Source: JBHJGM01 sp050331815 (lineage in GTDB: Bacteria; Verrucomicrobiota; Verrucomicrobiia; Opitutales; JBHJGM01). From it: a DNA stretch of 64,000 bases. The notes under the pieces were generated by a model that saw nothing but the letters and a program-made list of their open reading frames with translations, was not told where the DNA came from and did no database searches. The position numbers were made by a program, and so were the translations under genes. Positions 8,657 to 16,078 of the stretch are shown piece by piece (the first letter of the stretch is position 1; the number at the start of each line of letters is the position of its first letter). The stretch covers positions 1-64,000 of the forward strand of contig JBHJGM010000005.1 in the NCBI GenBank assembly GCA_050331815.1, read 5' to 3'.

Positions 8657-9619
8657 ATGAACATTACCGTTAAAGAGCTGCTTGATGCCGGCGTGCATTT
8701 CGGGCACCAGGTACGCCGCTGGAATCCCAAGTCGAAGCCCTACGTTTTCGATCACCGCCATGGCATTTCAATCATCGACCTCGAGAAGACCTACCAGCTC
8801 CTCGAAAAGGCCTGCGGCTTTGTCGAAGAACTGACTGCCTCAGGTAAAAACATCCTGCTGGTTGGCACCAAGCGCCAGGCCCAGGAAGTCGTTCGCGAGG
8901 TTGCGACCACCACCAACATGCCCTTTTGCGCCAATCGCTGGCTGGGTGGCACGTTGACCAATTTCAACACCGTCAAGCGCTCCCTCGAAAAGTACCGTCG
9001 CTTCCTGACCATGGAGAGCGACGGCTCGCTGGCCAAACTCCCTAAGAAGGAGGCTTCCGCCATCCGCCGCGAGATGGAGCGCATGCACCGCAACTTCGAG
9101 GGGCTTCTGGAAATGGGCGACTTGCCCGCGGCCATGTTGATTATCGACTCCAAAGCGGAGACCAATGCCGTGGCCGAAGCACGTAGGCTGAAGATTCCGG
9201 TCGTTGGCATGGTCGACACCAACTCAGACCCGTCGCTGTTGGACTACCCGATCCCGGCCAACGACGACGCCGTGAAGTCCATCCGGCTCATCATGGATGT
9301 GCTGCTGGAATCGATACAAAACGGTCTTGCCCGTCGCGAAGAGCCCAAGTCTCAGCAAAAGGGTTTCACCCCGGTGGTGCGTCAGGAATTCGACGAGGCG
9401 CAGCCCGAGGTCACTCTCTCGCCCGACATTATGATGGAAGAAGAGAGCGGCGCGCCCGTCTTTGTGGCCACTCCGGATGCGTCCCCGGCGGATCCGGCAG
9501 CCGTACCCACGCCCGCGCCGTCGGCCACTTCCGAAGCGATGGACGCACCTGCGGAAAACCTCCAAGAAGGTGCTCCAGCCGAGCCCACGCAGCCTAGTGA
9601 AGAAGCCAAGACCCAGTAG
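8657..9619 (+). CDS. rpsB: 30S ribosomal protein S2
   Basis: Small-subunit ribosomal protein S2, with the conserved core over residues 1-235: LLDAGVHFGHQ, RRWNPK, IIDLEKT, NRWLGGTLTNF, VVGMVDTNSDP. At 320 residues it is longer than the usual 230-260. The extra C-terminal part, from about residue 240, is rich in Pro, Ala, Glu and Ser and looks disordered. It is followed after 52 bp by tsf, the usual gene order. No known leader regulator was recognised upstream. Confidence 0.98.
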   Translation: MNITVKELLDAGVHFGHQVRRWNPKSKPYVFDHRHGISIIDLEKTYQLLEKACGFVEELTASGKNILLVGTKRQAQEVVREVATTTNMPFCANRWLGGTLTNFNTVKRSLEKYRRFLTMESDGSLAKLPKKEASAIRREMERMHRNFEGLLEMGDLPAAMLIIDSKAETNAVAEARRLKIPVVGMVDTNSDPSLLDYPIPANDDAVKSIRLIMDVLLESIQNGLARREEPKSQQKGFTPVVRQEFDEAQPEVTLSPDIMMEEESGAPVFVATPDASPADPAAVPTPAPSATSEAMDAPAENLQEGAPAEPTQPSEEAKTQ

Positions 9620-9671
9620 CCTACATCGGTAAATAAATTCCTTTAATCACCTCCTTACCTAGACACGTATC

Positions 9672-10268
9672 ATGGCACAAATTACGGCATCAATGGTCGC
9701 TGAACTTCGCGCGAAGACCGGCGGCGGACTGATGGATTGCAAGAAAGCGCTTTCAGAGTCTGACGGCGACTTCGAGGAAGCGATCACGCTCTTGAAAAAG
9801 CGCGGGCAGGCGTCGGCGGCTAAGAAGGCCGGACGCAGCGCCAGCGAGGGCTTGGTCGAGTCCTACATCCACTTGGGCGGCAAGGTGGGTGTCCTGCTGG
9901 AGCTTCGGTGCGAATCCGACTTTGTGGCCAAAAATGATATGTTTAAGGCCCTCGCGCGGGACATCTGCATGCATATCGCCGCGGCCGCGCCCGTCTGTGT
10001 ACGCCGCGAGGAAGTACCCGAGCACCTGATCGAAAAAGAGAAGGAAGTCGCGCGCGGACAGGCCGAAGGTAAGCCGCCCCAGGCCGTCGAAAAAATTGTG
10101 GAGGGTAAGATCAACAAGTGGATGTCCACCATCTGCCTGCTCGATCAGCCTTTTGTGAAAAACGCCGACCAGACCATTCAGGAACTGCTCACCGAGCAGA
10201 TCGCCAAGATCGGCGAGAACATCATGGTGGCCCGTTTCGCGCGTTTCCAACTCGGCGAAGACGAGTAA
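9672..10268 (+). CDS. tsf: elongation factor Ts (short form)
   Basis: Nucleotide exchange factor for EF-Tu in the cytoplasm. The N-terminal UBA-like module reads ELRAKTGGGLMDCKKAL, and the EF-Tu contact motif is present as ESDFVAKND. At 198 residues it is the short version with one core subdomain, as in Thermus, rather than the approximately 280-residue E. coli form. It lies downstream of rpsB and is followed by a shared terminator at 10306-10337. Confidence 0.97.
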   Translation: MAQITASMVAELRAKTGGGLMDCKKALSESDGDFEEAITLLKKRGQASAAKKAGRSASEGLVESYIHLGGKVGVLLELRCESDFVAKNDMFKALARDICMHIAAAAPVCVRREEVPEHLIEKEKEVARGQAEGKPPQAVEKIVEGKINKWMSTICLLDQPFVKNADQTIQELLTEQIAKIGENIMVARFARFQLGEDE

Positions 10269-10305
10269 GCCCCAGGCCTTCGCTCCAGCCCGCACACCTT
10301 TTAAC

Positions 10306-10337
10306 AAGCCGTCCGGTGTTTCGCCGGGCGGCTTTTA
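10306..10337. terminator. bidirectional rho-independent terminator
   Basis: The stem GCCGTCCGG / CCGGGCGGC (10308-10332) is flanked by TTTT on the right and an A-containing stretch on the left. It lies between the convergent tsf and the GHMP kinase gene and can serve both. Confidence 0.8.
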
Positions 10338-10357
10338 AGTATAGTTCTCGAAAGCGA

Positions 10358-11611
10358 CTACAGGATGATCTGCACGGACGGCGCGCCGGCGGGCCGCAAC
10401 GCCTCCGCCAAGATCCCAAGAGCCTCCAGCGCCTCCGCGCGCAGCAGCACCACCACGGTACCGCCCGAGCCTCCACCACTGACACGCGCACCATAAAAGC
10501 CTGCGTCGGGACCACGTTGGCGCACCGCTTCGACCATCGCATCGGTGCGCGGGTGGCCCAGACCGATCCGGCTGTAGTCCGCGTGCGCCGCATACAATAA
10601 TTCACCGGCTTCTTGAAACGCGTCTTCGCTTGCCTTCGGATCGCTTAGCAGCGTCAGCGCCCGCTCAGCCCGCAAATTTTCATGAACGGGGAACGCCAGC
10701 GCATCACGTAGGTTGTAGTTGCGTTCTGAATACAGCCTGCTCATAGAATCCGCCAGGGCGAGTCCCTGCTCCAGCAATTGCGCGCCGGTAACTGTTTCTG
10801 GCATCGCGCGCTCCAGAGCTGCGTCCAGTCGTTGCGGGGGAATCGCCGCGGGACACTCCAAAGCCTCGCCGACTGCCGCTTGAAAAAGCGCGAAAGCCGC
10901 AAAGGTGGCGGTGCGGGCGTCCAGATACGGATTTCCGCTCACGGTGTGACTGACTCCACTGGGCCAGCCTGCCAGAATAAGCGGCTCCGGGAGTTGGAAG
11001 GCCGATTGAATCTGATCGGGGCGGCAGAGAATCGGTAGGATTTCCCCCGGTTTTGCGCAGGACACGGTCAACTGGTCCATCAGTCCGCACGGTGCGCCAA
11101 CGATCTCGTTTTCAGCACGCTGGGCCAGATGCGCCAGTTGAACCGGTTCCATTTCGATTCCGAAAGTCTGACAAAGCGCGCGCAGGGTAGCTACTTCCAG
11201 GGCGGCGCTGCTGCTGACACCCATTGAGCGCGGCACCGTGCTTTGGATCGAAAACCGCAAGGGCGGTACCTCACCCAAAGACTGATGCGCATCCAGCACC
11301 AGCAAACAGCCTAACGGGTAGCGCACCCAACCCGGGATCTTTTGTGCGTCGAGGGCGCGACGCACCGCCGCCCCATCGGGCAGGGTCTGGCGCAGGTTTT
11401 CCAGTGCGTCCAAGGGCAGCTCAACGGAGTCAGCCTTGCCCTCGGTCGCATAGCTCAGGACCGGATCCGTTTGCGCACTTAGTGTGACCGAGGTGGTGGC
11501 CTGTATCGGCTTTTCCAGGACAAGCGAGCCGCTGTAGTCCGCCACGCCGCCCAAAAAATCCAAGCGGCCCGGGGCCGTGCCGGTCGACGGCAGGTCTGGG
11601 GCTGGCTTCAT
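10358..11611 (-). CDS. GHMP sugar-1-kinase, galactokinase/L-arabinokinase group
   Basis: A 417-residue GHMP kinase. ATG 11611 is chosen because it overlaps the upstream stop by 4 bp and the family homology starts just after it, although the frame is open to 11803. The sugar-binding signature is GRLDFLGGVADYSGS, not the classical galactokinase GRxNxxGEHxDY. It resembles the plant L-arabinokinase version, as does GAPCGLMDQLT. The ATP-binding motif is VPRSMGVSSSAALE and a glycine-rich motif VSGGGSGGTVVVL lies near the C-terminus. As last gene of the galT operon it probably makes a sugar 1-phosphate; galactose is the simplest guess, arabinose the alternative. Confidence 0.8.
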   Translation of the reverse strand: MKPAPDLPSTGTAPGRLDFLGGVADYSGSLVLEKPIQATTSVTLSAQTDPVLSYATEGKADSVELPLDALENLRQTLPDGAAVRRALDAQKIPGWVRYPLGCLLVLDAHQSLGEVPPLRFSIQSTVPRSMGVSSSAALEVATLRALCQTFGIEMEPVQLAHLAQRAENEIVGAPCGLMDQLTVSCAKPGEILPILCRPDQIQSAFQLPEPLILAGWPSGVSHTVSGNPYLDARTATFAAFALFQAAVGEALECPAAIPPQRLDAALERAMPETVTGAQLLEQGLALADSMSRLYSERNYNLRDALAFPVHENLRAERALTLLSDPKASEDAFQEAGELLYAAHADYSRIGLGHPRTDAMVEAVRQRGPDAGFYGARVSGGGSGGTVVVLLRAEALEALGILAEALRPAGAPSVQIIL

Positions 11612-12627
11612 CCGAAGTGGTCGGCAATGCATGCGCGCAGGACCGGCCGCATGGCCTCGGCCAGCGCAACGTTGGCGTAGGCCACCCAGGCTACCGGCGA
11701 GGTCGTGTCCAACGGGGCCCGCAATGAGCCGTTGAGCGGATCTTCGACAAGGCAGCCGGCTTCCTCCAACACGAGTGCGGTGGCCACGTCGTAAGGGTGG
11801 CACATTAATTCGGTGCTGTATCCAAGCTTTTGATACGCATAAGGGCGCAGGTCCGCGATGAAGCGATCGTGTCCGCAGAGAATTTCGTAAAACTGCCCCC
11901 CGGTGGAAATGTACTGATCCTCAAAAATAACCGCTGCCGCCTCGCCCGGATAGAGGCGTTTCCAAAGGTCCTCCTCGAAGGCCCCGAGCGCACCCTTGGC
12001 CGGCGGAAGGAAGCGGGCAACGCTGGCGAAACCGTGCAGGCAATCGGCGTTGGTGGCTGGCTGAAGGCTGACGGGAGCCCGGTTGCCGGCACGCACATCG
12101 ACGGCCTCGGCCACGACGCCGTGCCCCTTGACCGCACTCACCTGATCCGCGCGCCACTGCCGCGATACCGGGATTTCGGTCATCGCCGCGATCTCGATTG
12201 AGCGCAGGTCCAAGTCGCCGCCATCGGCTTTGCGCGGTGCCAGCCCGACCAGGGCCCAAGCTGCCCGCTTGTCGTACATCAGCCCGCGGGTGCCATCGAT
12301 CGGGTCGATCAGGGCGACCGCTTGCGTTTTGGAAACGTCAATGCCCTCCGGAAAGGTGACCGGACCGGGGTGATCCTCGAGACCTTCCAGGATCACTTCC
12401 ACCGGTAGCGTATCCGGCCAATGGATACGAAACCACTCCAGAATGGCTTCCTCGCTGACCTTGTCGATCGCGTAGATCACGTCGGCGGGTGTCACCTCGG
12501 CCACGGCGGACATTTCCGCGTGGGTGGACTGATCGCGTGCCTCGATCACCGCATCGCGAATGCGGTCGCCCAACTGGCAGAGCAGTCCGCGCAATTCCTC
12601 ACGTTGGGCGTCGGAAAATGCGCTCAC
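11608..12627 (-). CDS. inositol-monophosphatase-family sugar phosphatase
   Basis: A 339-residue Mg-dependent phosphatase of the IMPase/FBPase superfamily. Metal-binding motifs are visible: a glutamate in VILEGLEDHPG, DPIDGTRGLMYD (the DPxDGT box) and a late HPYDVATALVLEEAG (the WDxAA-like box with P-Y-D). The start codon is GTG (12625-12627) and overlaps galT by 4 bp; its stop overlaps the kinase start in the same way. The role is not obvious from the Leloir pathway; it might remove phosphate from a sugar phosphate made by the neighbours. Cytoplasmic, no signal peptide. Confidence 0.8.
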   Translation of the reverse strand: MSAFSDAQREELRGLLCQLGDRIRDAVIEARDQSTHAEMSAVAEVTPADVIYAIDKVSEEAILEWFRIHWPDTLPVEVILEGLEDHPGPVTFPEGIDVSKTQAVALIDPIDGTRGLMYDKRAAWALVGLAPRKADGGDLDLRSIEIAAMTEIPVSRQWRADQVSAVKGHGVVAEAVDVRAGNRAPVSLQPATNADCLHGFASVARFLPPAKGALGAFEEDLWKRLYPGEAAAVIFEDQYISTGGQFYEILCGHDRFIADLRPYAYQKLGYSTELMCHPYDVATALVLEEAGCLVEDPLNGSLRAPLDTTSPVAWVAYANVALAEAMRPVLRACIADHFG

Positions 12628-13703
12628 CAGGCAGCCTCCGTACGGGTTCGGTACAACTGGCTGGAGACCGCTCGCAACTCGGCGGCTTTGGCGTCGGGAT
12701 CGCTTTCGTTGGTCATGCTGCCGCCGCCAATCTCCGGTCCAGCGAGGTATTTGAGTGTATCCGGCTTGCGCAAGGGTGGATGAAACTCGATGTGGAAGGG
12801 GAAGGCCGCGTGGTCGCCGCCGTCGGTGGGTGCCTGGTGGATAGCCATCACATAGGGCATCGGCATTTCCCAGAGATTGTCATAGCGGATTGTCACCTCG
12901 CGCAGTACCTCGGCCAATGCCTTCTGGCGGACTGAGTCCAGATCGGCCAGGCTCGTGGCAGGCTCGATGGGCAGGATGTGCACCTCGTAGGCGTAGCGGG
13001 CAAACCAGGGCACGCAGGCCAGAAAGTGCGCGTTGGCACAGACAACGCGCGGGCCCTTTTGCTCGCGCTGGGCAACGGCCAGCCCAATCGGCTCGCCGGT
13101 TTTCTGAAAATGCGCGCGGGCCATCTCCGTCTCGCGAGCGATGAAGCCATACACCAGCGAGCCTGCGTAAATCTGGCAATGCGGGTGCGGGTTCGACGTG
13201 CCAACCAATTCGCCCTTGTTTTCGAAAATCAACACGTGGTCGACGTCGTCATGGGCCCCAAGCACCTGATAACGCTCGGTCCACAGTTCCACCACGGACT
13301 CCACCTCCGCCACCGTGAGGTCGGCCATGGTTTTTGAGTGGTTCGGATGGTAGCACACCACTTCGGCGGTTCCGGTGGCAGGACGCGCACGGTAAAGGTC
13401 ATCGGGCGAAGAAACCTCCGTGGGCCCGCCGAAGGGCGGCAGGTCATTGGTAAAGGCGTAGGGCTGGGTATAATCGGGATTGGTCTGACCACTCAGGCGG
13501 GTGTTGCGCGGGCACAGCGCGCAGTTTGGGTCGTAGGCGGGCGCAGCGGCGGTGCTCACGGATTTGCGCTCGCCGAGCCAGGGGCGCCCGCTGCGGTGCG
13601 CGGTATACAGCACCCACTCGCCGCGAAAGGGATGCCAGCGCAGTTCCCACAGGGGAGCGGCGGCGGTTTGTTCGGGCGTATCGATGGCAGAGGCGGCAGA
13701 CAT
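12624..13703 (-). CDS. galT: galactose-1-phosphate uridylyltransferase
   Basis: Leloir-pathway enzyme exchanging galactose 1-phosphate and UDP-glucose for UDP-galactose and glucose 1-phosphate. 359 residues from ATG 13703; the frame is open far upstream to 14243 but that part is antisense to the DUF983 gene. The zinc-type motif CALCPRNTR and the active site NPHPHCQIY (nucleophilic second His) are present, followed by FENKGELVG just before it and late PFHIEFHPP. It heads a leftward three-gene operon with an IMPase-like gene and a GHMP kinase, each overlapping by 4 bp, and is divergent from the DUF983 gene 72 bp away. Confidence 0.93.
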   Translation of the reverse strand: MSAASAIDTPEQTAAAPLWELRWHPFRGEWVLYTAHRSGRPWLGERKSVSTAAAPAYDPNCALCPRNTRLSGQTNPDYTQPYAFTNDLPPFGGPTEVSSPDDLYRARPATGTAEVVCYHPNHSKTMADLTVAEVESVVELWTERYQVLGAHDDVDHVLIFENKGELVGTSNPHPHCQIYAGSLVYGFIARETEMARAHFQKTGEPIGLAVAQREQKGPRVVCANAHFLACVPWFARYAYEVHILPIEPATSLADLDSVRQKALAEVLREVTIRYDNLWEMPMPYVMAIHQAPTDGGDHAAFPFHIEFHPPLRKPDTLKYLAGPEIGGGSMTNESDPDAKAAELRAVSSQLYRTRTEAAW

Positions 13704-13775
13704 GTGATGAAGCAGCGGCAGGAGCCTCGGCGGGTCGCCCGGGTGGGGGCAAGTCATTTTCTGTGACTTGCGTAC

Positions 13776-14210
13776 ATGAGTGCTGTCTCGCAACTTGATC
13801 TCATGCCTAGGGAAACCGTCAGCCGCCGGCAGATCCTGCAACGCTCGCAGCGGCTGCGTTGCCCGAATTGCGGGCAGGGCGCGCTCTTCCGAAAAGGTTT
13901 TCAAGTGCACGAACGTTGCCCGTCGTGCGGGCTGCTTTTTTCGCGCTCGGACGGCTTTTTCCTTGGGGCAATGGTCATCAACTATGGTGTGGTCGCCTTC
14001 GGGGCGCTGCCGGTCATTTTGCTGCTCTGGACGCTGGGCCTCGTTAACGGGCAGGTGGCGATCGCCCTGGCGCTGATGGCGTCGCTGGTCCTGCCGGTGC
14101 TGCTGTACCGCTGGGCCTGGTCTACCTGGTTGGGTGTTTATTATTATTTCCTGCCGCATGAGCTGCCGCGCAACGTCACCGAGGCGGTTCCCGTCAGCGA
14201 GGATGAGTGA
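13776..14210 (+). CDS. DUF983 zinc-ribbon membrane protein
   Basis: A 144-residue protein with an N-terminal zinc ribbon (CPNCGQGALF, then CPSCGLLFSR) followed by two predicted membrane helices near residues 65-90 and 92-115, the DUF983 arrangement. The function of the family is unknown. It is transcribed divergently from galT and precedes the NMT1-like lipoprotein by about 60 bp, so these may share a transcript. Confidence 0.85.
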   Translation: MSAVSQLDLMPRETVSRRQILQRSQRLRCPNCGQGALFRKGFQVHERCPSCGLLFSRSDGFFLGAMVINYGVVAFGALPVILLLWTLGLVNGQVAIALALMASLVLPVLLYRWAWSTWLGVYYYFLPHELPRNVTEAVPVSEDE

Positions 14211-14270
14211 GTTGATGGCTGGGCCCCGCGCGTTTGCGTTCAATAGAATTTCGCGGTTGATTTGCTGGCT

Positions 14271-15281
14271 ATGGCAAAACTGACAGGGCTCCTACTGGCC
14301 CTCGCGGGGCTTTTCTGGCTGTCCGGCTGCGGGGGTGATGAGCGTATCAACGACAAGGGCAAATTCATCGTGCGCCTGCAATTGGACTGGGTGCCGGAGC
14401 CGCAGCATGGCGGCTTTTTTCAAGCCATCGCCAAAGGCTACTTCGCCGAGGAGGGGCTCGAGGTGCAGTGGCGCCCCGGCGGGCCCTCCCGGAGCGTTAC
14501 CGAGGTCGTTGCCAGCGGCGGGGCTGATTTTGGGCAATCGGCCAGCACGCACATCATGCAAGCCGCGGCCAACGGCATGCCCATCACCAACGTGGCGAGC
14601 CTCTTTCACCACCTCCCCACGGCGTTGCTCATGCGCCCGGAAAACCCCGTGCAATCCTGGGAAGATCTCGACGGCAAAACCATTATCGCACGGCCTGAGG
14701 CGGTCTATCTGAAATACCTGCGGCACCGTTATAACATCGAGTTCGACGTGGTGAAACGCACCCCGGGCTTTGGGGCGTTCTTGACCGATCCGACCGCCAT
14801 CGAGGAGGGCTTCTTTATCGCCGAACCGTATTTCATCCGCAAAAACGGCGTCGAGGTGCGCTGGATGTTGCTGGCTGACAGTGGCTACGACCCCTACACC
14901 TGCATCTTCGCCAACAAGGAGTTTTTGGAAAATCACCCCGAACAGGCCAAGTCCTTCCTGCGGGCCTATCAGCGCGGCTGGAAGGATTATCTCGAAAACG
15001 ATCCATCTCCAGCCAACGCCCAAATCCTCGAGCACAATCCCCAGGCCGATCCCGACTTTATCGACTTCGGCCGCGAGCAGATCGTCCGCCATGGGCTGGC
15101 CCGCGGCGACCCCGCCAAAGGCGAGGACTACGCAACCATGGACCCCGCCCGTGTGGCCGCGCAAATCGCCATTCTTGAGGAGTTGGACATCCTTGAAAAA
15201 GGTGCCCTCACCGTCGACTCCATCCTCGCAGTAGACTTTATCCCGCCGCCGATAAACGCTGCAGCCATGGCGAATAAGTAG
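14271..15281 (+). CDS. NMT1/THI5-like ABC substrate-binding lipoprotein
   Basis: A 336-residue binding protein from ATG 14271 (TTG at 14262 is in frame). It has a lipoprotein signal with lipobox WLSGC. The mature part reads VRLQLDWVPEPQHGGFFQAIAKG, KGYFAEEGLEV and GADFGQSASTH, typical of the family that binds thiamine pyrimidine precursors, sulfonates or nitrate. It would deliver a ligand to an ABC permease at the inner membrane, but no permease or ATPase gene is visible nearby, so it is an orphan here. The ligand cannot be assigned. Confidence 0.85.
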   Translation: MAKLTGLLLALAGLFWLSGCGGDERINDKGKFIVRLQLDWVPEPQHGGFFQAIAKGYFAEEGLEVQWRPGGPSRSVTEVVASGGADFGQSASTHIMQAAANGMPITNVASLFHHLPTALLMRPENPVQSWEDLDGKTIIARPEAVYLKYLRHRYNIEFDVVKRTPGFGAFLTDPTAIEEGFFIAEPYFIRKNGVEVRWMLLADSGYDPYTCIFANKEFLENHPEQAKSFLRAYQRGWKDYLENDPSPANAQILEHNPQADPDFIDFGREQIVRHGLARGDPAKGEDYATMDPARVAAQIAILEELDILEKGALTVDSILAVDFIPPPINAAAMANK

Positions 15282-15418
15282 GGCACCTTGGGCGGGTTTC
15301 GAATGGAACACGGCGCTGTTTGGCAAGTCGATGGGTGGTGAAGCTTTTGGCTTTGCACTGCCGTTCAGACTTATTAATGTGTAGCCGTCGTTACTGCACG
15401 GCACTCACCCCATACCCC

Positions 15419-15988
15419 ATGTCCTTAATCGAACCACGCAACGCCGTGTCCGGCCAACGTGTTTTGCCCGCGCAAAATGAGCACGAGTACTTTGACGTGG
15501 TCGATCCGCAAGACCGTGTGATCGGTCGGGAACGCCGCGCCGTGGTTCATGCCCGGGGGCTCTATCACCGGGCGGTCCACATCCTCGTTGTGAACTCCAC
15601 CGGTCAGCTCCTCTTGCAACGCCGTTCCTTGAGCAAAGACACCAACCCCGGCAAATGGACCACCGCCTGTTGTGGTCATGTCGACGCCGGAGAGGATTAT
15701 CTGCAGGCCGCGCACCGCGAGCTTACCGAGGAACTGGGCATCGCCGAGCTTCCGCCCGAAGCGCTTCGAGAAGTCTGGCGGCACCGCCCCTGCCGCGCCA
15801 CCGGCATGGAATTCATTCGTGTTTATCGTCTTCTTTGGGATGGCGACTTGCTGCCCGACCCTCAGGAGATTTCCGAACTGCGCTGGCTGTCCTCGGGAGA
15901 TTTGTCCGAGGCCATCGCCGAGCGCCCGCGCGTCTTTACGGCCAGCCTCCGGTTGATCTGGACACACTGCGCCTCTGCTCTCGCCTGA
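15419..15988 (+). CDS. NUDIX hydrolase (YfcD/IPP-isomerase-like)
   Basis: A 189-residue protein from ATG 15419; the frame is open to 15320 but homology begins after this ATG. The opening EYFDVVDPQDRVIGRERR and GLYHRAVHILVVN match the YfcD-type branch. The NUDIX box is GHVDAGEDYLQAAHRELTEE with the REXXEE glutamates intact. CCGH just before it recalls isopentenyl-diphosphate isomerases, but the catalytic set of that enzyme is not established. Cytoplasmic; substrate probably a nucleoside diphosphate derivative. Confidence 0.85.
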   Translation: MSLIEPRNAVSGQRVLPAQNEHEYFDVVDPQDRVIGRERRAVVHARGLYHRAVHILVVNSTGQLLLQRRSLSKDTNPGKWTTACCGHVDAGEDYLQAAHRELTEELGIAELPPEALREVWRHRPCRATGMEFIRVYRLLWDGDLLPDPQEISELRWLSSGDLSEAIAERPRVFTASLRLIWTHCASALA

Positions 15989-16078
15989 CCGGCAGCGCAG
16001 GCCAGGCGACCGCAACGTGTGGGTCGCGTGGAGGCACCAAGGCGCTTCAGCGCTGCGTCGGCGGCAACTTGCGAAAGC

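Noticed and set aside
13704..14243. N-terminal extension of galT through the frame open to 14243
   Set aside because: It lies antisense to the DUF983 gene, has no family match, and homology starts at the ATG at 13703.
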